A stretch of 7,709 nt of DNA, taken from assembly GCA_950063125.1 (NCBI GenBank), contig CATLZI010000098.1, forward strand, positions 1 through 7,709, written 5' to 3'. This stretch comes from an uncultured Porticoccus sp. GTDB lineage: Bacteria > Pseudomonadota > Gammaproteobacteria > Pseudomonadales > Porticoccaceae. This document shows, in pieces, positions 1-7,521 of the stretch (position 1 is its first letter; each line of letters begins with the position of its first letter). The translations under genes and the position numbers were made by a program. Below the pieces are notes generated by a model. That model did not search any database and had not been told where the DNA came from. It saw only the letters and a list, made by a program, of their open reading frames with translations.

Positions 1-1542
1 GAGGACCGCTGGCTGGTCAACCTGGATCACCTGGGCGGTATTGGCAAACGCTGGGAAACCCGCGTTGATTACACCAAGGTCAGCGACAGTGAATACTTCC
101 GCGACCTAGACAACGCCACCCTGGAGGTCAACAGCCAGACCTATCTGCGCCAGCTGGTTTCGGCCAGTTACCGGACAGATCACTGGCTGTTTGGTATCAA
201 GGGGCAGGAATTCCAGACCATCACCGATGATCCCAACCGGATTGACCAGTACCAGATGCTGCCCCGCCTGGAAGCCCGGGGTAATTATCGCTTTGGCGAC
301 TTTATCTTTAACCTGCAGAACCAGTTCACCGCTTTCGACCACGATGACGATAACGACATCCTCCCCGGCTATCTCCAGGGTGAAACCTTTTTTGAAGATG
401 AAAAAGGCACCTTCGTGACCGGCGACCGGCTGCGCCTCGATTACGGTTTAACCTGGGACAAACGGTGGGCATGGGGCTACTTCCGGCCCTCAGTCACGCT
501 CAAACATCTGTCCTACAACCTGGATAATCCAGTGCTGGGACAGACGGATGACAGTCCCTCGGTCACCGTACCAGTTGGTGTTATCGATACCGGCCTGTTT
601 ATGGAGCGCGACACCACCATGCTGACGGGGTTTACCCAGACGTTTGAACCGCGTCTGTATATGGTTCATACCAAGTATGAAGATCAAAGTGATTTACCGG
701 ACTTTGACACATCGCAGATGACATTTACCTATAACCAGTTGTTTCGGGAAGACCGTTTTATCGGCGGCGACCGCATTGGCGATACCGAGCAAGTATCCCT
801 GGGGCTAACCAGCCGTCTGGTTGAGCAATCCACCGGGATTGAGTGGCTGCGAGCCAGCATCGGCCAGATTTTCTACCTGAGTGACCGCTACGTCTCCCTG
901 AACCCGAATCTGAGCAAGTCTTTCCTGAAAGGCCTGGATGACCCCGATGATCTGAATCGCCTACAACGAGATATCGCCGCCGACCTGTTGCGTGATGATT
1001 CTGCGTACGCGGCAGAATTTGCCATGCGGCTCAGCGAACACCTCCGATTCCAAGCTGACGTGCTCTACGATGAAGACGACAGCGAGCTCGACCGGGGTAA
1101 CGCCAGCCTGCGTTATAACGATCGCAACAACAAAATATTCAATCTGAGCTACCGGTATAACCGCCGGGTTCCACGCCTTTCCGACATAGGAAATCAATTC
1201 ATTGAGATTGATAGCGATATCGAGCAGGCAGACTTTTCCACCTTTTTGCCGATTTCCCGAAGCTGGAGTCTGATCGGACGGTACAATTATGATCTGACCA
1301 ACAGCCGGGATCTGGAAGCCCTGTTCGGGCTCCAGTATGAAAGCTGCTGCTGGAAAATGAGCATTATCGGTCGTCGCTGGCTCGACCGTAATGACTATAT
1401 TCTGCTGCCAGATGAAGATCTGGAGCACGACAATGGTGTGTTCTTTCAGATCCAGTTCAAAGGCCTCGCCGGCAGTGGCAGCAAAGTGGAATCCATCCTG
1501 CAGGATGGCATCTACGGATATGAACCACAAAGTAACTACTAA
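1..1542 (+). CDS. lptD: LPS-assembly protein LptD, C-terminal part (5' end outside window)
   Basis: LptD is the outer-membrane beta-barrel that, with the lipoprotein LptE, inserts lipopolysaccharide into the outer leaflet. Frame 1 is open from the first base to TAA at 1540-1542, giving 513 visible codons, so the start, signal peptide and N-terminal periplasmic domain lie upstream. The visible part is the barrel: alternating aromatic/polar strands and family-typical stretches such as WLVNLDHLGGIGKRWETR near the beginning, QTFEPRL in the middle and YESCCWK near the end. The adjacent cysteines of that last motif are visible codons 449-450, about 64 residues from the C-terminus. They match the E. 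coli Cys724-Cys725 pair, which forms inter-domain disulfides with N-terminal cysteines not visible here. The C-terminus (FKGLAGSGS...) also looks like Pseudomonas-type LptD. surA follows within 5-17 nt, which fits the known dependence of LptD folding on SurA. Identification is firm; only the missing N-terminus limits it. Confidence 0.95.
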   Translation, partial: EDRWLVNLDHLGGIGKRWETRVDYTKVSDSEYFRDLDNATLEVNSQTYLRQLVSASYRTDHWLFGIKGQEFQTITDDPNRIDQYQMLPRLEARGNYRFGDFIFNLQNQFTAFDHDDDNDILPGYLQGETFFEDEKGTFVTGDRLRLDYGLTWDKRWAWGYFRPSVTLKHLSYNLDNPVLGQTDDSPSVTVPVGVIDTGLFMERDTTMLTGFTQTFEPRLYMVHTKYEDQSDLPDFDTSQMTFTYNQLFREDRFIGGDRIGDTEQVSLGLTSRLVEQSTGIEWLRASIGQIFYLSDRYVSLNPNLSKSFLKGLDDPDDLNRLQRDIAADLLRDDSAYAAEFAMRLSEHLRFQADVLYDEDDSELDRGNASLRYNDRNNKIFNLSYRYNRRVPRLSDIGNQFIEIDSDIEQADFSTFLPISRSWSLIGRYNYDLTNSRDLEALFGLQYESCCWKMSIIGRRWLDRNDYILLPDEDLEHDNGVFFQIQFKGLAGSGSKVESILQDGIYGYEPQSNY

Positions 1543-1547
1543 TACAG

Positions 1548-2855
1548 ATGAGCCGGATTATGAGTACACGCTGTAAAACGAATATTTTTTTCAGTCTGCT
1601 ACTACTGGGACTTGTCTGGACATTGCCGGCAAGCTCGGAAGAAATAGCGCTCGACCATATTGTCGCCGTGGTTGACGATGATGTAGTCATGGCCAGCGAG
1701 CTGGAGCAGCGGGTAGCTGATATCTATGCACGACTGAAAAACAGTGAAACTGAAATTCCTGCAGAATCGGTACTGGTTCCACAGGTTCTTGAACGCCTTA
1801 TCCTGGAGCGCCTGCAGCTCAATCGTGCACAACGCATGGGAATTCGCATCAGCGACGAAGAAGTTACCCAGGCCATGGAGAAAATGGCGGAGAGCCGGGA
1901 GCAGACGGTTGCGCAAATGATCGAGGATGCTCGTCAGAGCGGAATCGACCTGACATCGTTGAGACAGCAGCTGCGCAATGAGATTACCATAAACCGGGTT
2001 CAGGAAAGAGCCGTCAATCGACGTATCTACATCAGCGAGCAGGAAGTGGATAACTTCCTGGCCTCCGAAGAGGGCCAACAGTGGTCCTCGCCGGATGTTA
2101 ACCTCGGTCATATCCTGCTGCCCCTTTCCTCCGGCGCATCCCGCGCGGACGTTGCCGAGGTAGAACAGAAGGTTCGGGAACTCTACGAACAACTGCAAAA
2201 TGGTGCAGACTTCAAAAGCCTGGCAATCGCCCATTCCGGCGCTCAGGATGCACTTCAGGGAGGCGACCTGGGCTGGCGAAAAACAACCCAGTTACCCAGT
2301 ATTTTTGTCAGTGCCGTGGACAAACTGTCGCCGGGCGATGTCAGCATGCCGATTCGCAGTGATGCCGGTTATCACTTACTCAAACTTTATGATCGTCGGG
2401 GTGGCGGCGAACAAATTGTGCAGCAACACAAAGTCCGCCATATCCTGCTCAAACCCAACGAAATTCGCAGTGAAGACGATACCAGGACCATGCTCGAAGG
2501 GATGCGTGCCGATATTCTCGGTGGTGCCGACTTTGCCGAATTAGCCAGAAAGCACTCGGAGGATATTGGTACTGCTCTGGGCGGCGGTGATCTCGGCTGG
2601 TCCCTGCCGGGACAGTTTGTGCCGGAGTTTGAACAAATCATGGGCAGTATTGACACAATGGCGATCAGTGAACCTTTCCGCACCCAGTTCGGCTGGCATA
2701 TTCTTCAGGTAACCGAACGTCGTCGTCAGGATTTCAGTGACGAGATAAAACAGCGTCAGGCTGAAAACATCATCCGGAGACGCAAGTTCGACGAAGAACA
2801 GCAAATCTGGCTGCGGGAAATACGCGACGAGGCATTTGTAGACATTAAATTGTGA
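1548..2855 (+). CDS. surA: Periplasmic chaperone / peptidyl-prolyl isomerase SurA
   Basis: SurA escorts unfolded outer-membrane proteins, LptD among them, across the periplasm to the BAM complex. The 435-residue product is close to E. coli SurA (428). A Sec signal peptide is visible: a basic N-region (R3, R8, K10), a Leu-rich core (residues 13-26), and a likely cleavage after Ala28-Ser29-Ser30. The chaperone N-domain follows (about 31-180). Two parvulin domains come next, at about 184-286 (starting VNLGHILL, with GGDLGW) and about 294-397 (starting HKVRHILL, with GGDLGW and FGWHILQV). A short C-terminal helix that packs on the N-domain ends the protein. The start is uncertain. ATG 1548 gives the longest form; ATG 1560 in the same frame would give a more usual 26-residue signal peptide. 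Neither has a good Shine-Dalgarno, so translation may rely on ribosomes finishing lptD just upstream. In the E. coli protein the second parvulin domain is the active isomerase; whether that holds here is inferred. Confidence 0.95.
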   Translation: MSRIMSTRCKTNIFFSLLLLGLVWTLPASSEEIALDHIVAVVDDDVVMASELEQRVADIYARLKNSETEIPAESVLVPQVLERLILERLQLNRAQRMGIRISDEEVTQAMEKMAESREQTVAQMIEDARQSGIDLTSLRQQLRNEITINRVQERAVNRRIYISEQEVDNFLASEEGQQWSSPDVNLGHILLPLSSGASRADVAEVEQKVRELYEQLQNGADFKSLAIAHSGAQDALQGGDLGWRKTTQLPSIFVSAVDKLSPGDVSMPIRSDAGYHLLKLYDRRGGGEQIVQQHKVRHILLKPNEIRSEDDTRTMLEGMRADILGGADFAELARKHSEDIGTALGGGDLGWSLPGQFVPEFEQIMGSIDTMAISEPFRTQFGWHILQVTERRRQDFSDEIKQRQAENIIRRRKFDEEQQIWLREIRDEAFVDIKL

Positions 2856-3838
2856 TTCGACTTGCCATTACACCAGGTGAGCCAGCCGGTATTGGTCCCG
2901 ACCTGATTATCAAACTGGCACAGCGTCCAAATGCTGCAGAACTGGTGGTGTACGCTGATCCTGAATTGCTCCTGGCCCGAGCCCGAGAACTAAATCTTCC
3001 CCTGCGGCTGCGCCAGCTCTCAACAGAGACACCACCCTCCCCATTGGCGGCTGGCGAACTCACTATCAGGCCGATTGAACTGGGTATGCCCGCCAGACCC
3101 GGCATACTCGATTCGCGCAATGCCCCGTATGTATTGGAGACCTTGTCCACTGCGCTGGCAGACTGCCAAGCAAATGTTTGTCGGGCACTGGTAACCGGCC
3201 CGGTACACAAGGGCATCATCAATGATGCAGGCATTCCGTTCACGGGGCACACCGAATTTCTCGCGGAGAAAACCCATACCCCAAAGGTGGTCATGATGCT
3301 GGCTACCGAAGGGCTTCGGGTTGCACTGGCCACGACACACCTGCCGCTTAGCCAGGTGCCAGCTCAGATTACGCGAGCGGGTTTGACCGAGACAATTAAT
3401 ATTCTGCATACGGATTTACAGCAGAAATTTGGTCTACAGGCGCCAAGGATATTGGTGTGTGGACTCAATCCCCACGCAGGCGAGAACGGACATCTGGGCA
3501 TGGAGGAAATTCAGGTGATAGAACCCGTACTGGCGCGGCTACGCGGTCTGGGGATGCACATTGAGGGCCCCCTGCCAGCAGACACGCTGTTCACGCCAAA
3601 GTATCTGAAGCGATGTGATGCGGTTTTGTCCATGTATCATGACCAGGGTTTGCCCGTACTCAAATACATAGGGTTTGGCAAAGCCGTTAATATTACGCTC
3701 GGCCTACCCATTATCCGTACCTCGGTCGACCATGGCACTGCACTGGATCTGGCTGGAACAGGGCTTGCCAGCACAGGCAGCCTGATCGAAGCCATTACCA
3801 CAGCCACCAGTATGGCAAAGGCAAATACCTACCCATGA
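2852..3838 (+). CDS. pdxA: 4-hydroxythreonine-4-phosphate dehydrogenase PdxA
   Basis: PdxA oxidises 4-phosphohydroxy-L-threonine with NAD(P)+. The product decarboxylates to 3-amino-2-oxopropyl phosphate, which PdxJ condenses in the DXP-dependent route to pyridoxine phosphate. It is a cytosolic metal-dependent homodimer. The 328 residues match the family length (E. coli 329). Visible motifs are GEPAGIGPD (9-17), VTGPVHKG (114-121), GHTEFLA (132-138, substrate-binding His133/Thr134) and the three metal-ligand histidines: His163 in THLPL, His208 in NPHAGE and His263 in YHDQGLP. These are each three positions before E. coli His166, His211 and His266. The start is GTG 2852, overlapping the surA stop as GTGA. 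No other start fits the conserved N-terminus. The only purine-rich element upstream (GAGG, 2829-2832) is too far away, so initiation is probably coupled to surA termination. The gene is complete, with no missing key residue. Confidence 0.96.
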   Translation: MIRLAITPGEPAGIGPDLIIKLAQRPNAAELVVYADPELLLARARELNLPLRLRQLSTETPPSPLAAGELTIRPIELGMPARPGILDSRNAPYVLETLSTALADCQANVCRALVTGPVHKGIINDAGIPFTGHTEFLAEKTHTPKVVMMLATEGLRVALATTHLPLSQVPAQITRAGLTETINILHTDLQQKFGLQAPRILVCGLNPHAGENGHLGMEEIQVIEPVLARLRGLGMHIEGPLPADTLFTPKYLKRCDAVLSMYHDQGLPVLKYIGFGKAVNITLGLPIIRTSVDHGTALDLAGTGLASTGSLIEAITTATSMAKANTYP

Positions 3839-4638
3839 ACCGGGACGATTCTTACCAACACCAGGCCCGCAAACGATTTGGTCAGAACTTCCTGGTCGAC
3901 CACCAGGTGATCGACAAAATCATCGCGGCCATTGCACCAAAACCAGAGCAGAACATCATCGAGATTGGACCCGGTCGGGGGGCCATCACCGAGCCCATAC
4001 TGGCCAAATGCCCCTCCCTCAAGGTGGTGGAGCTGGACCGCGACCTGATCCCACTACTCAAAGAAAAATTCACCGGTTATCCGGATTTTCAGGTTCATCA
4101 GGGTGACGCACTGAAAATCGATTTCAGCCAGTTCTATCAAGCTGGTCGGGCAATGCGTATTATTGGCAATCTGCCCTACAACATCTCAACACCACTGATT
4201 TTTCATCTGCTGGGTTTCAGCCCGCAGATCGAAGATATGCACTTCATGCTGCAAAAAGAAGTGGTGGACCGATTGGCTGCCTCACCCGGTGACAAAAACT
4301 ATGGCAGACTGAGTGTGATGGTGCAGTATTACAGTAGCGTACAGCCATTATTTAGCGTTCCGTCGACAGCATTCAGACCAGCACCCAAAGTAGAGTCCGC
4401 TATTGTTCGACTGCTACCGTACAGCCAGCCACCCCATCCCGCAAACGACCTGGAATTACTGACCAGACTGGTGAGTGCCAGTTTCCAGCAACGGCGGAAA
4501 ACCATGCGCAACACACTGAAATATATGCTTGATGCCACCCAGCTTGAACAACTTGATATTGATATATCACTTCGCCCTCAAAATCTCAGTGTGGTGGACT
4601 TTGTCCACCTCAGCAACCAGATAGGAGCCCTGCAATGA
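3835..4638 (+). CDS. rsmA: 16S rRNA (adenine1518-N6/adenine1519-N6)-dimethyltransferase RsmA (KsgA)
   Basis: RsmA dimethylates two adjacent adenines in the 3'-terminal hairpin of 16S rRNA using S-adenosylmethionine, a late checkpoint of 30S assembly. Loss gives kasugamycin resistance in E. coli. The 267 residues are near family length (E. coli 273). Visible in order are [11 protein letters not shown] (12-22), the SAM-binding motif I EIGPGRG (43-49), the acidic residue of motif II (Glu66 in VELDRD), Asp91 in QGDAL, the catalytic motif IV NLPY (112-115), FRPAPKVES (180-188) and the basic QQRRKTMRN (218-226) in the C-terminal domain. ATG 3835 overlaps the pdxA stop as ATGA. The nearest Shine-Dalgarno-like bases (AAAGG, 3817-3821) are 13 nt from the ATG, so expression probably depends on coupling with pdxA. 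All catalytic residues are intact, so an active enzyme is expected. Confidence 0.96.
   Translation: MNRDDSYQHQARKRFGQNFLVDHQVIDKIIAAIAPKPEQNIIEIGPGRGAITEPILAKCPSLKVVELDRDLIPLLKEKFTGYPDFQVHQGDALKIDFSQFYQAGRAMRIIGNLPYNISTPLIFHLLGFSPQIEDMHFMLQKEVVDRLAASPGDKNYGRLSVMVQYYSSVQPLFSVPSTAFRPAPKVESAIVRLLPYSQPPHPANDLELLTRLVSASFQQRRKTMRNTLKYMLDATQLEQLDIDISLRPQNLSVVDFVHLSNQIGALQ
4623..4627 (+). promoter_or_regulatory. Shine-Dalgarno of apaG
   Basis: AGGAG ends 7 nt before ATG 4635. It lies inside the last codons of rsmA and fixes the apaG start at the ATGA overlap. It is clearly stronger than anything upstream of pdxA or rsmA, so apaG can be initiated independently of upstream ribosomes. Confidence 0.7.
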
Positions 4639-5003
4639 ACCGGATCGTCGTTGAGGTCACACCAGAGTATCTCCCCGGCCAATCCGAACCGGACAATAAT
4701 AAATTTACGTTCGCCTACCATATCGCGATACGCAACCTGGGCGACACACCAGCCCAACTGATCAGCCGCCACTGGGTCATCACGGATGGCAATGCCAAGG
4801 TTAAAGAAGTTCAGGGCCCCGGGGTAGTCGGCGAAAAACCGCTGATTGCCCCTGGCCAGTCTTTCCGATACAGCAGCGGGGTCGTCCTGGATACCGAGGT
4901 GGGCACAATGGAGGGCAGCTATCAAATGGTCAGTGACCACGGAGAAACGTTTGATGCCCAAATACCTGCCTTTCTGCTCTCCGTACCAGGAAGAGTGCAT
5001 TGA
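4635..5003 (+). CDS. apaG: ApaG, single-domain beta-sandwich protein
   Basis: ApaG is a small cytosolic protein with a fibronectin-III-like beta fold. In E. coli it was linked genetically to cobalt resistance and magnesium efflux (CorD), but its biochemical role is not settled. The 122-residue product aligns from end to end with E. coli ApaG (125). Visible are DNNKFTFAYHIAIRNLG (20-36), HWVITDGN (46-53), the glycine motif GPGVVG (61-66, family pattern GxGxxG), PLIAPGQSF and the C-terminal GTMEGSYQM block. The ATG overlaps the rsmA stop as ATGA and has a strong Shine-Dalgarno. Its place between rsmA and apaH is the standard gammaproteobacterial arrangement. Family assignment is firm; function is known only loosely. 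Confidence 0.95.
   Translation: MNRIVVEVTPEYLPGQSEPDNNKFTFAYHIAIRNLGDTPAQLISRHWVITDGNAKVKEVQGPGVVGEKPLIAPGQSFRYSSGVVLDTEVGTMEGSYQMVSDHGETFDAQIPAFLLSVPGRVH
4989..4993 (+). promoter_or_regulatory. Shine-Dalgarno supporting a TTG start for apaH
   Basis: GGAAG, within the longer purine tract AGGAAGAG at 4988-4995, ends 6 nt before TTG 5000. No ATG or GTG lies in frame between the tract and the conserved TYAVGDLQGC start of ApaH, so the site decides in favour of the rare TTG start. Confidence 0.65.
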
Positions 5004-5803
5004 CCACCTATGCAGTAGGTGATTTGCAAGGCTGCCTGAAGCCTCTGCAACAGTTGTTGGAGAAAGTCCACTTTGAGCCCGGCAAGGATTGCCTATGGTC
5101 GGTGGGAGACATCGTTAACCGTGGCCCGGACTCCCTCGAAGCCTTGCGCTTCTGCCACCAGCTTGGAAATTCTTTGCAAATGGTGCTGGGCAATCACGAC
5201 CTGCATTTACTGGCCATCGCTCATGGCGTGCGCGCTCCCAACCGCAATGATACCCTGGAAGCTATCCTGAAAGCACCGGACCGGGATCAATTGCTCAACT
5301 GGTTGCAATTACAACCACTGATGGTCTCACAGGGCGACTGGTTGATGGTCCATGCGGGAATCCCACCACAGTGGACACGCGCTGACGCCCTGACACGGGC
5401 AAGTGAAATCAGTAACGTTTTGCGAGAACCGGAACAGGCAAACGTGTTTTTTCAAGCCATGTATGGCGATCAACCCGACCAATGGAGCGACCAACTCACA
5501 GGACCGGCACGCTGGCGCCTGATTACCAACTATTTTACGCGGATGCGTTTTTGTTCGGCTACGGGGAAGCTGGAGCTTCGCAGCAAGTGCACACCGGACG
5601 AGCCACCGGCGAGCTATGCGCCCTGGTATAGTCACCCGCACCGAAAAACCCGTCAGTGGAAAATCATTTTTGGCCACTGGGCCGCGCTACAGGGACAACC
5701 CTGCGGCAGCAACCTATTCCCGCTGGATACCGGCTGTGTCTGGGGCGGCCCCATGCGATTGATGAACCTCGACACCGGCACCTGTTTTCATCAACATTTG
5801 TAA
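5000..5803 (+). CDS. apaH: Symmetrical bis(5'-nucleosyl)-tetraphosphatase ApaH
   Basis: ApaH cleaves the alarmone Ap4A symmetrically into two ADP. It also removes Np4 caps from RNA in E. coli, tying it to stress and RNA decay. It is a cytosolic metallophosphatase of the PPP type. The 267 residues (E. coli 280) carry all the signature blocks: GDLQGC (7-12), VGDIVNRGPDS (35-45), GNHD (64-67), VHAGI (117-121), the FGHW block (224-227) and DTGCVWGG near the C-terminus. One difference from E. coli is Gln10 where the GDxHG motif has His. As I recall, Pseudomonas-type ApaH proteins share this Gln, so it probably does not mean loss of activity. The start is TTG 5000, overlapping the apaG stop as TTGA, with a good Shine-Dalgarno. 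It is the last gene of the overlapping operon. No clear intrinsic terminator follows: only a 5-bp stem without a U-tract at 5804-5820. Confidence 0.95.
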   Translation: MTTYAVGDLQGCLKPLQQLLEKVHFEPGKDCLWSVGDIVNRGPDSLEALRFCHQLGNSLQMVLGNHDLHLLAIAHGVRAPNRNDTLEAILKAPDRDQLLNWLQLQPLMVSQGDWLMVHAGIPPQWTRADALTRASEISNVLREPEQANVFFQAMYGDQPDQWSDQLTGPARWRLITNYFTRMRFCSATGKLELRSKCTPDEPPASYAPWYSHPHRKTRQWKIIFGHWAALQGQPCGSNLFPLDTGCVWGGPMRLMNLDTGTCFHQHL

Positions 5804-5824
5804 ATACCACCTTGCGGTATCCCG

Positions 5825-5853
5825 TTTCGAATCAACCATGAAGCCGATAGAAT
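5825..5853 (+). promoter_or_regulatory. Possible sigma70-type promoter for the atoE-family gene
   Basis: The -10 candidate TAGAAT (5848-5853) is one base from consensus and lies 17 nt after TTTCGA (5825-5830), a weak -35. Transcription would start near 5860 and give a leader of about 46 nt. The -35 is poor, and read-through from apaH is an alternative because no terminator is visible, so this is tentative. Confidence 0.25.
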
Positions 5854-5870
5854 AACGCCTTAATTTTGCA

Positions 5871-5887
5871 ATCAACCCATAATTGAT
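5871..5887. repeat. Short inverted repeat ATCAA / TTGAT in the atoE leader
   Basis: ATCAA (5871-5875) and TTGAT (5883-5887) form a 5-bp inverted repeat around a 7-nt A/T-rich centre, just upstream of the atoE Shine-Dalgarno. It could be a small operator or leader hairpin, but repeats this short also arise by chance. Confidence 0.2.
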
Positions 5888-5893
5888 AATTAC

Positions 5894-5900
5894 AAGGTGA
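5894..5900 (+). promoter_or_regulatory. Shine-Dalgarno deciding the atoE start
   Basis: AAGGTGA matches the extended anti-Shine-Dalgarno well and ends 5 nt before ATG 5906. The in-frame GTG at 5897 lies inside this element, so it is very unlikely to be the start codon. Confidence 0.7.
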
Positions 5901-5905
5901 CGCAA

Positions 5906-7228
5906 ATGATTCGCTCTCTGTCCAACCTGTTTACCCGTATTATGCAGCGCTGGATGCCCGACGCCTTTATTTTTGCCATCATTCTGACCTTTATTGTGCT
6001 GCTGGCGGGTATCCTTGGGGAAACACAACGCCCGTCTGATATGGTTCGCTTTTGGGGGGATGGGGTATGGAACCTGCTGGTATTTTCCATGCAGGTCACT
6101 GTGACGCTGGTAACTGGCAGTGTGCTGGCACAGACAGCACCGGTAAAAAGACTGCTGAGATCGCTGGCCTGTCTGGCCAAAACACCGGGCCAGGCCATCA
6201 TTCTTATGACCACAATCGCACTGGTTTGTGGCTGGATCAGCTGGGGGTTCGGGCTGATCACCAGTGCACTGATGGCTCGAGAAATTGCACGCCATGTCAA
6301 GGGGGTTCACTACCCACTTCTGGTGGCATCGGCTTACTCGGGAATGGTTATCTGGCACGCGGGATTATCTGGCTCGATTCCACTGAAGATTGCCGTGGCC
6401 GACGGCGATATCATCAGCAACTTGATGGGCGATATCACGATCCCACTGACAGAGACAATTTTCAGCTGGGAAGTTTTGCTCATCTGTTTTGTGATGCTAG
6501 TGACATTACCCGTTATTTTTCGATTGATGATGCCACAACCCGACGCCGTCCGCGAAGTCACCCCGCAACAAATGGGTATCACCGAAGAGATTCCCATCAG
6601 AATCGATACGCCGGCAGACCGGATTGAACACAGCCGACTGCCAACCCTGATGCTCGGCCTATTGGGTTGCGCCTACCTGTTTGAGTTTTTCAGTGACGGC
6701 GGCCGTATCGGGCTGAATACCGTCAATTTCGTGTTTCTGGTGACGGGGCTACTCCTGCACCGCTCCGCCCGCAACTATCTCTCTGCTGTCAACGAGGCGG
6801 TAAAAGGTCTGTCCGGCATTGTCCTGCAGTTCCCTCTCTATGCCGGAATCATGGGCATGATGGCACAATCCGGGCTGGCTGCATCCGTATCCGAGTGGTT
6901 CATCAGCATTTCCAATGAACACACGTTTAACCTGTTTACATTCCTCAGTGCCGGGATAGTAAATTTCTTTATCCCTTCCGGGGGCGGACAGTGGGCAATC
7001 CAGGCACCAATCGTTATTCCCGCCGCACAATCACTGGGGATACCACTGAATCAGGCCGCCATGGCTGTCGCCATGGGTGATGCCTGGACCAATATGATTC
7101 AGCCATTCTGGGCCCTTCCCTTACTGGGCATAGCCAGGTTGGGCATTAAGGATATTATGGGTTACTGCACGGTGGCGCTACTCTGGTCAGGTCTCGTCTA
7201 CGGTGTCGCACTATTGCTGCTATTCTGA
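5906..7228 (+). CDS. atoE: Short-chain fatty acid transporter, AtoE family
   Basis: This is an inner-membrane permease of the AtoE family. In E. coli AtoE is the proposed short-chain fatty acid (acetoacetate/butyrate) carrier encoded with atoDAB. From ATG 5906 the product is 440 residues, the same as E. coli AtoE. Most of it is hydrophobic helices, the first at about 20-38. Recalled family landmarks are present: RWMPDAFIFA (15-24), WGDGVWNLL (50-58), WISWGFGL (about 111-118), PSGGGQWAIQ (357-366), MIQPFWALP (397-405) and DIMGYC near the C-terminus. A polar loop at about 212-245 probably faces one aqueous side. The gene stands 102 nt after apaH with its own strong Shine-Dalgarno. No CoA-transferase, thiolase or AtoC-type regulator is visible nearby, so the substrate is inferred from the family only. 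Upstream GTG 5897 is in frame but overlaps the ribosome-binding site. No clear terminator follows. Confidence 0.9.
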   Translation: MIRSLSNLFTRIMQRWMPDAFIFAIILTFIVLLAGILGETQRPSDMVRFWGDGVWNLLVFSMQVTVTLVTGSVLAQTAPVKRLLRSLACLAKTPGQAIILMTTIALVCGWISWGFGLITSALMAREIARHVKGVHYPLLVASAYSGMVIWHAGLSGSIPLKIAVADGDIISNLMGDITIPLTETIFSWEVLLICFVMLVTLPVIFRLMMPQPDAVREVTPQQMGITEEIPIRIDTPADRIEHSRLPTLMLGLLGCAYLFEFFSDGGRIGLNTVNFVFLVTGLLLHRSARNYLSAVNEAVKGLSGIVLQFPLYAGIMGMMAQSGLAASVSEWFISISNEHTFNLFTFLSAGIVNFFIPSGGGQWAIQAPIVIPAAQSLGIPLNQAAMAVAMGDAWTNMIQPFWALPLLGIARLGIKDIMGYCTVALLWSGLVYGVALLLLF

Positions 7229-7233
7229 CTGAC

Positions 7234-7261
7234 TTGATAGGAAGTTATCCGCCGGTAAGAT
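7234..7261 (+). promoter_or_regulatory. Possible sigma70-type promoter
   Basis: TTGATA (7234-7239, five of six bases of the -35 consensus) is followed after 16 nt by TAAGAT (7256-7261, four of six of the -10). It begins just after the transporter stop codon. Transcription would start near 7268 and leave a leader of about 290 nt before ATG 7561. The -10 is mediocre, and such matches occur by chance. Confidence 0.3.
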
Positions 7262-7401
7262 AGATATTAATGCTAGGCGTACCCGTGTATTTCCATTCAG
7301 GGCCAGTTAGCTGACAATGAGTAAATCAAAAACAGGAGACTTGGGCTGCTGTTTATCAGGTTGATTCGCCGCATGACCTGCCACTTACTATCAGTTTAAA
7401 G

Positions 7402-7499
7402 ACCAGTGGAAACGAATGCCCCTCCGGGAACGGCGCTGACAGACAAGGAACCAAACCATCGCTTTGATGATTTCAACAACCCGTTGTTCGTTCACTGGT
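7402..7499 (+). repeat. Inverted repeat ACCAGTGGA / TTCACTGGT
   Basis: The arms at 7402-7410 and 7491-7499 pair over 9 positions with one G-U pair, enclosing about 80 nt. The left arm overlaps the left arm of the 7405-7521 repeat, so in RNA the two pairings exclude each other. Confidence 0.4.
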
Positions 7500-7521
7500 A
7501 TCATATAGCCCGGTTTCCACT
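7405..7521 (+). repeat. Perfect 9-bp inverted repeat AGTGGAAAC / GTTTCCACT
   Basis: The arms at 7405-7413 and 7513-7521 are exact reverse complements, 99 nt apart. A rough chance estimate for one such pair in about 330 nt is 0.2, so it is suggestive but not significant alone. The right arm abuts TCAGCGC (7521-7527), the reverse complement of GCGCTGA at 7433-7439. Confidence 0.4.

Noticed and set aside
961..1530. 189-codon open frame on the minus strand inside lptD
   Set aside because: It lies wholly antisense to the lptD barrel, has no recognisable motif, and the + strand frame is unmistakably LptD.
1602..2234. 210-codon open frame on the minus strand inside surA
   Set aside because: Antisense shadow of the conserved SurA reading frame; no domain or ribosome-binding signal was recognised.
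5804..5820. ATACC/GGTAT hairpin directly after the apaH stop as a terminator
   Set aside because: The stem is only 5 bp, A/T-rich at its base, with a mismatch and no following T-run, so it does not qualify as an intrinsic terminator.
5714..6358. 214-codon minus-strand open frame spanning the apaH end and atoE start
   Set aside because: It overlaps two conserved + strand genes. Its product is rich in His, Gln and Cys without any known pattern, typical of an antisense shadow.
7270..7314. 14-residue frame starting at ATG 7270 as a leader peptide
   Set aside because: No ribosome-binding site and no run of regulatory codons as in attenuator peptides.
7317..7364. Tiny frame of 15 residues containing adjacent cysteines (MSKSKTGDLGCCLSG)
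   Set aside because: No Shine-Dalgarno precedes the ATG and the length is within chance expectation; no known small protein was recognised.
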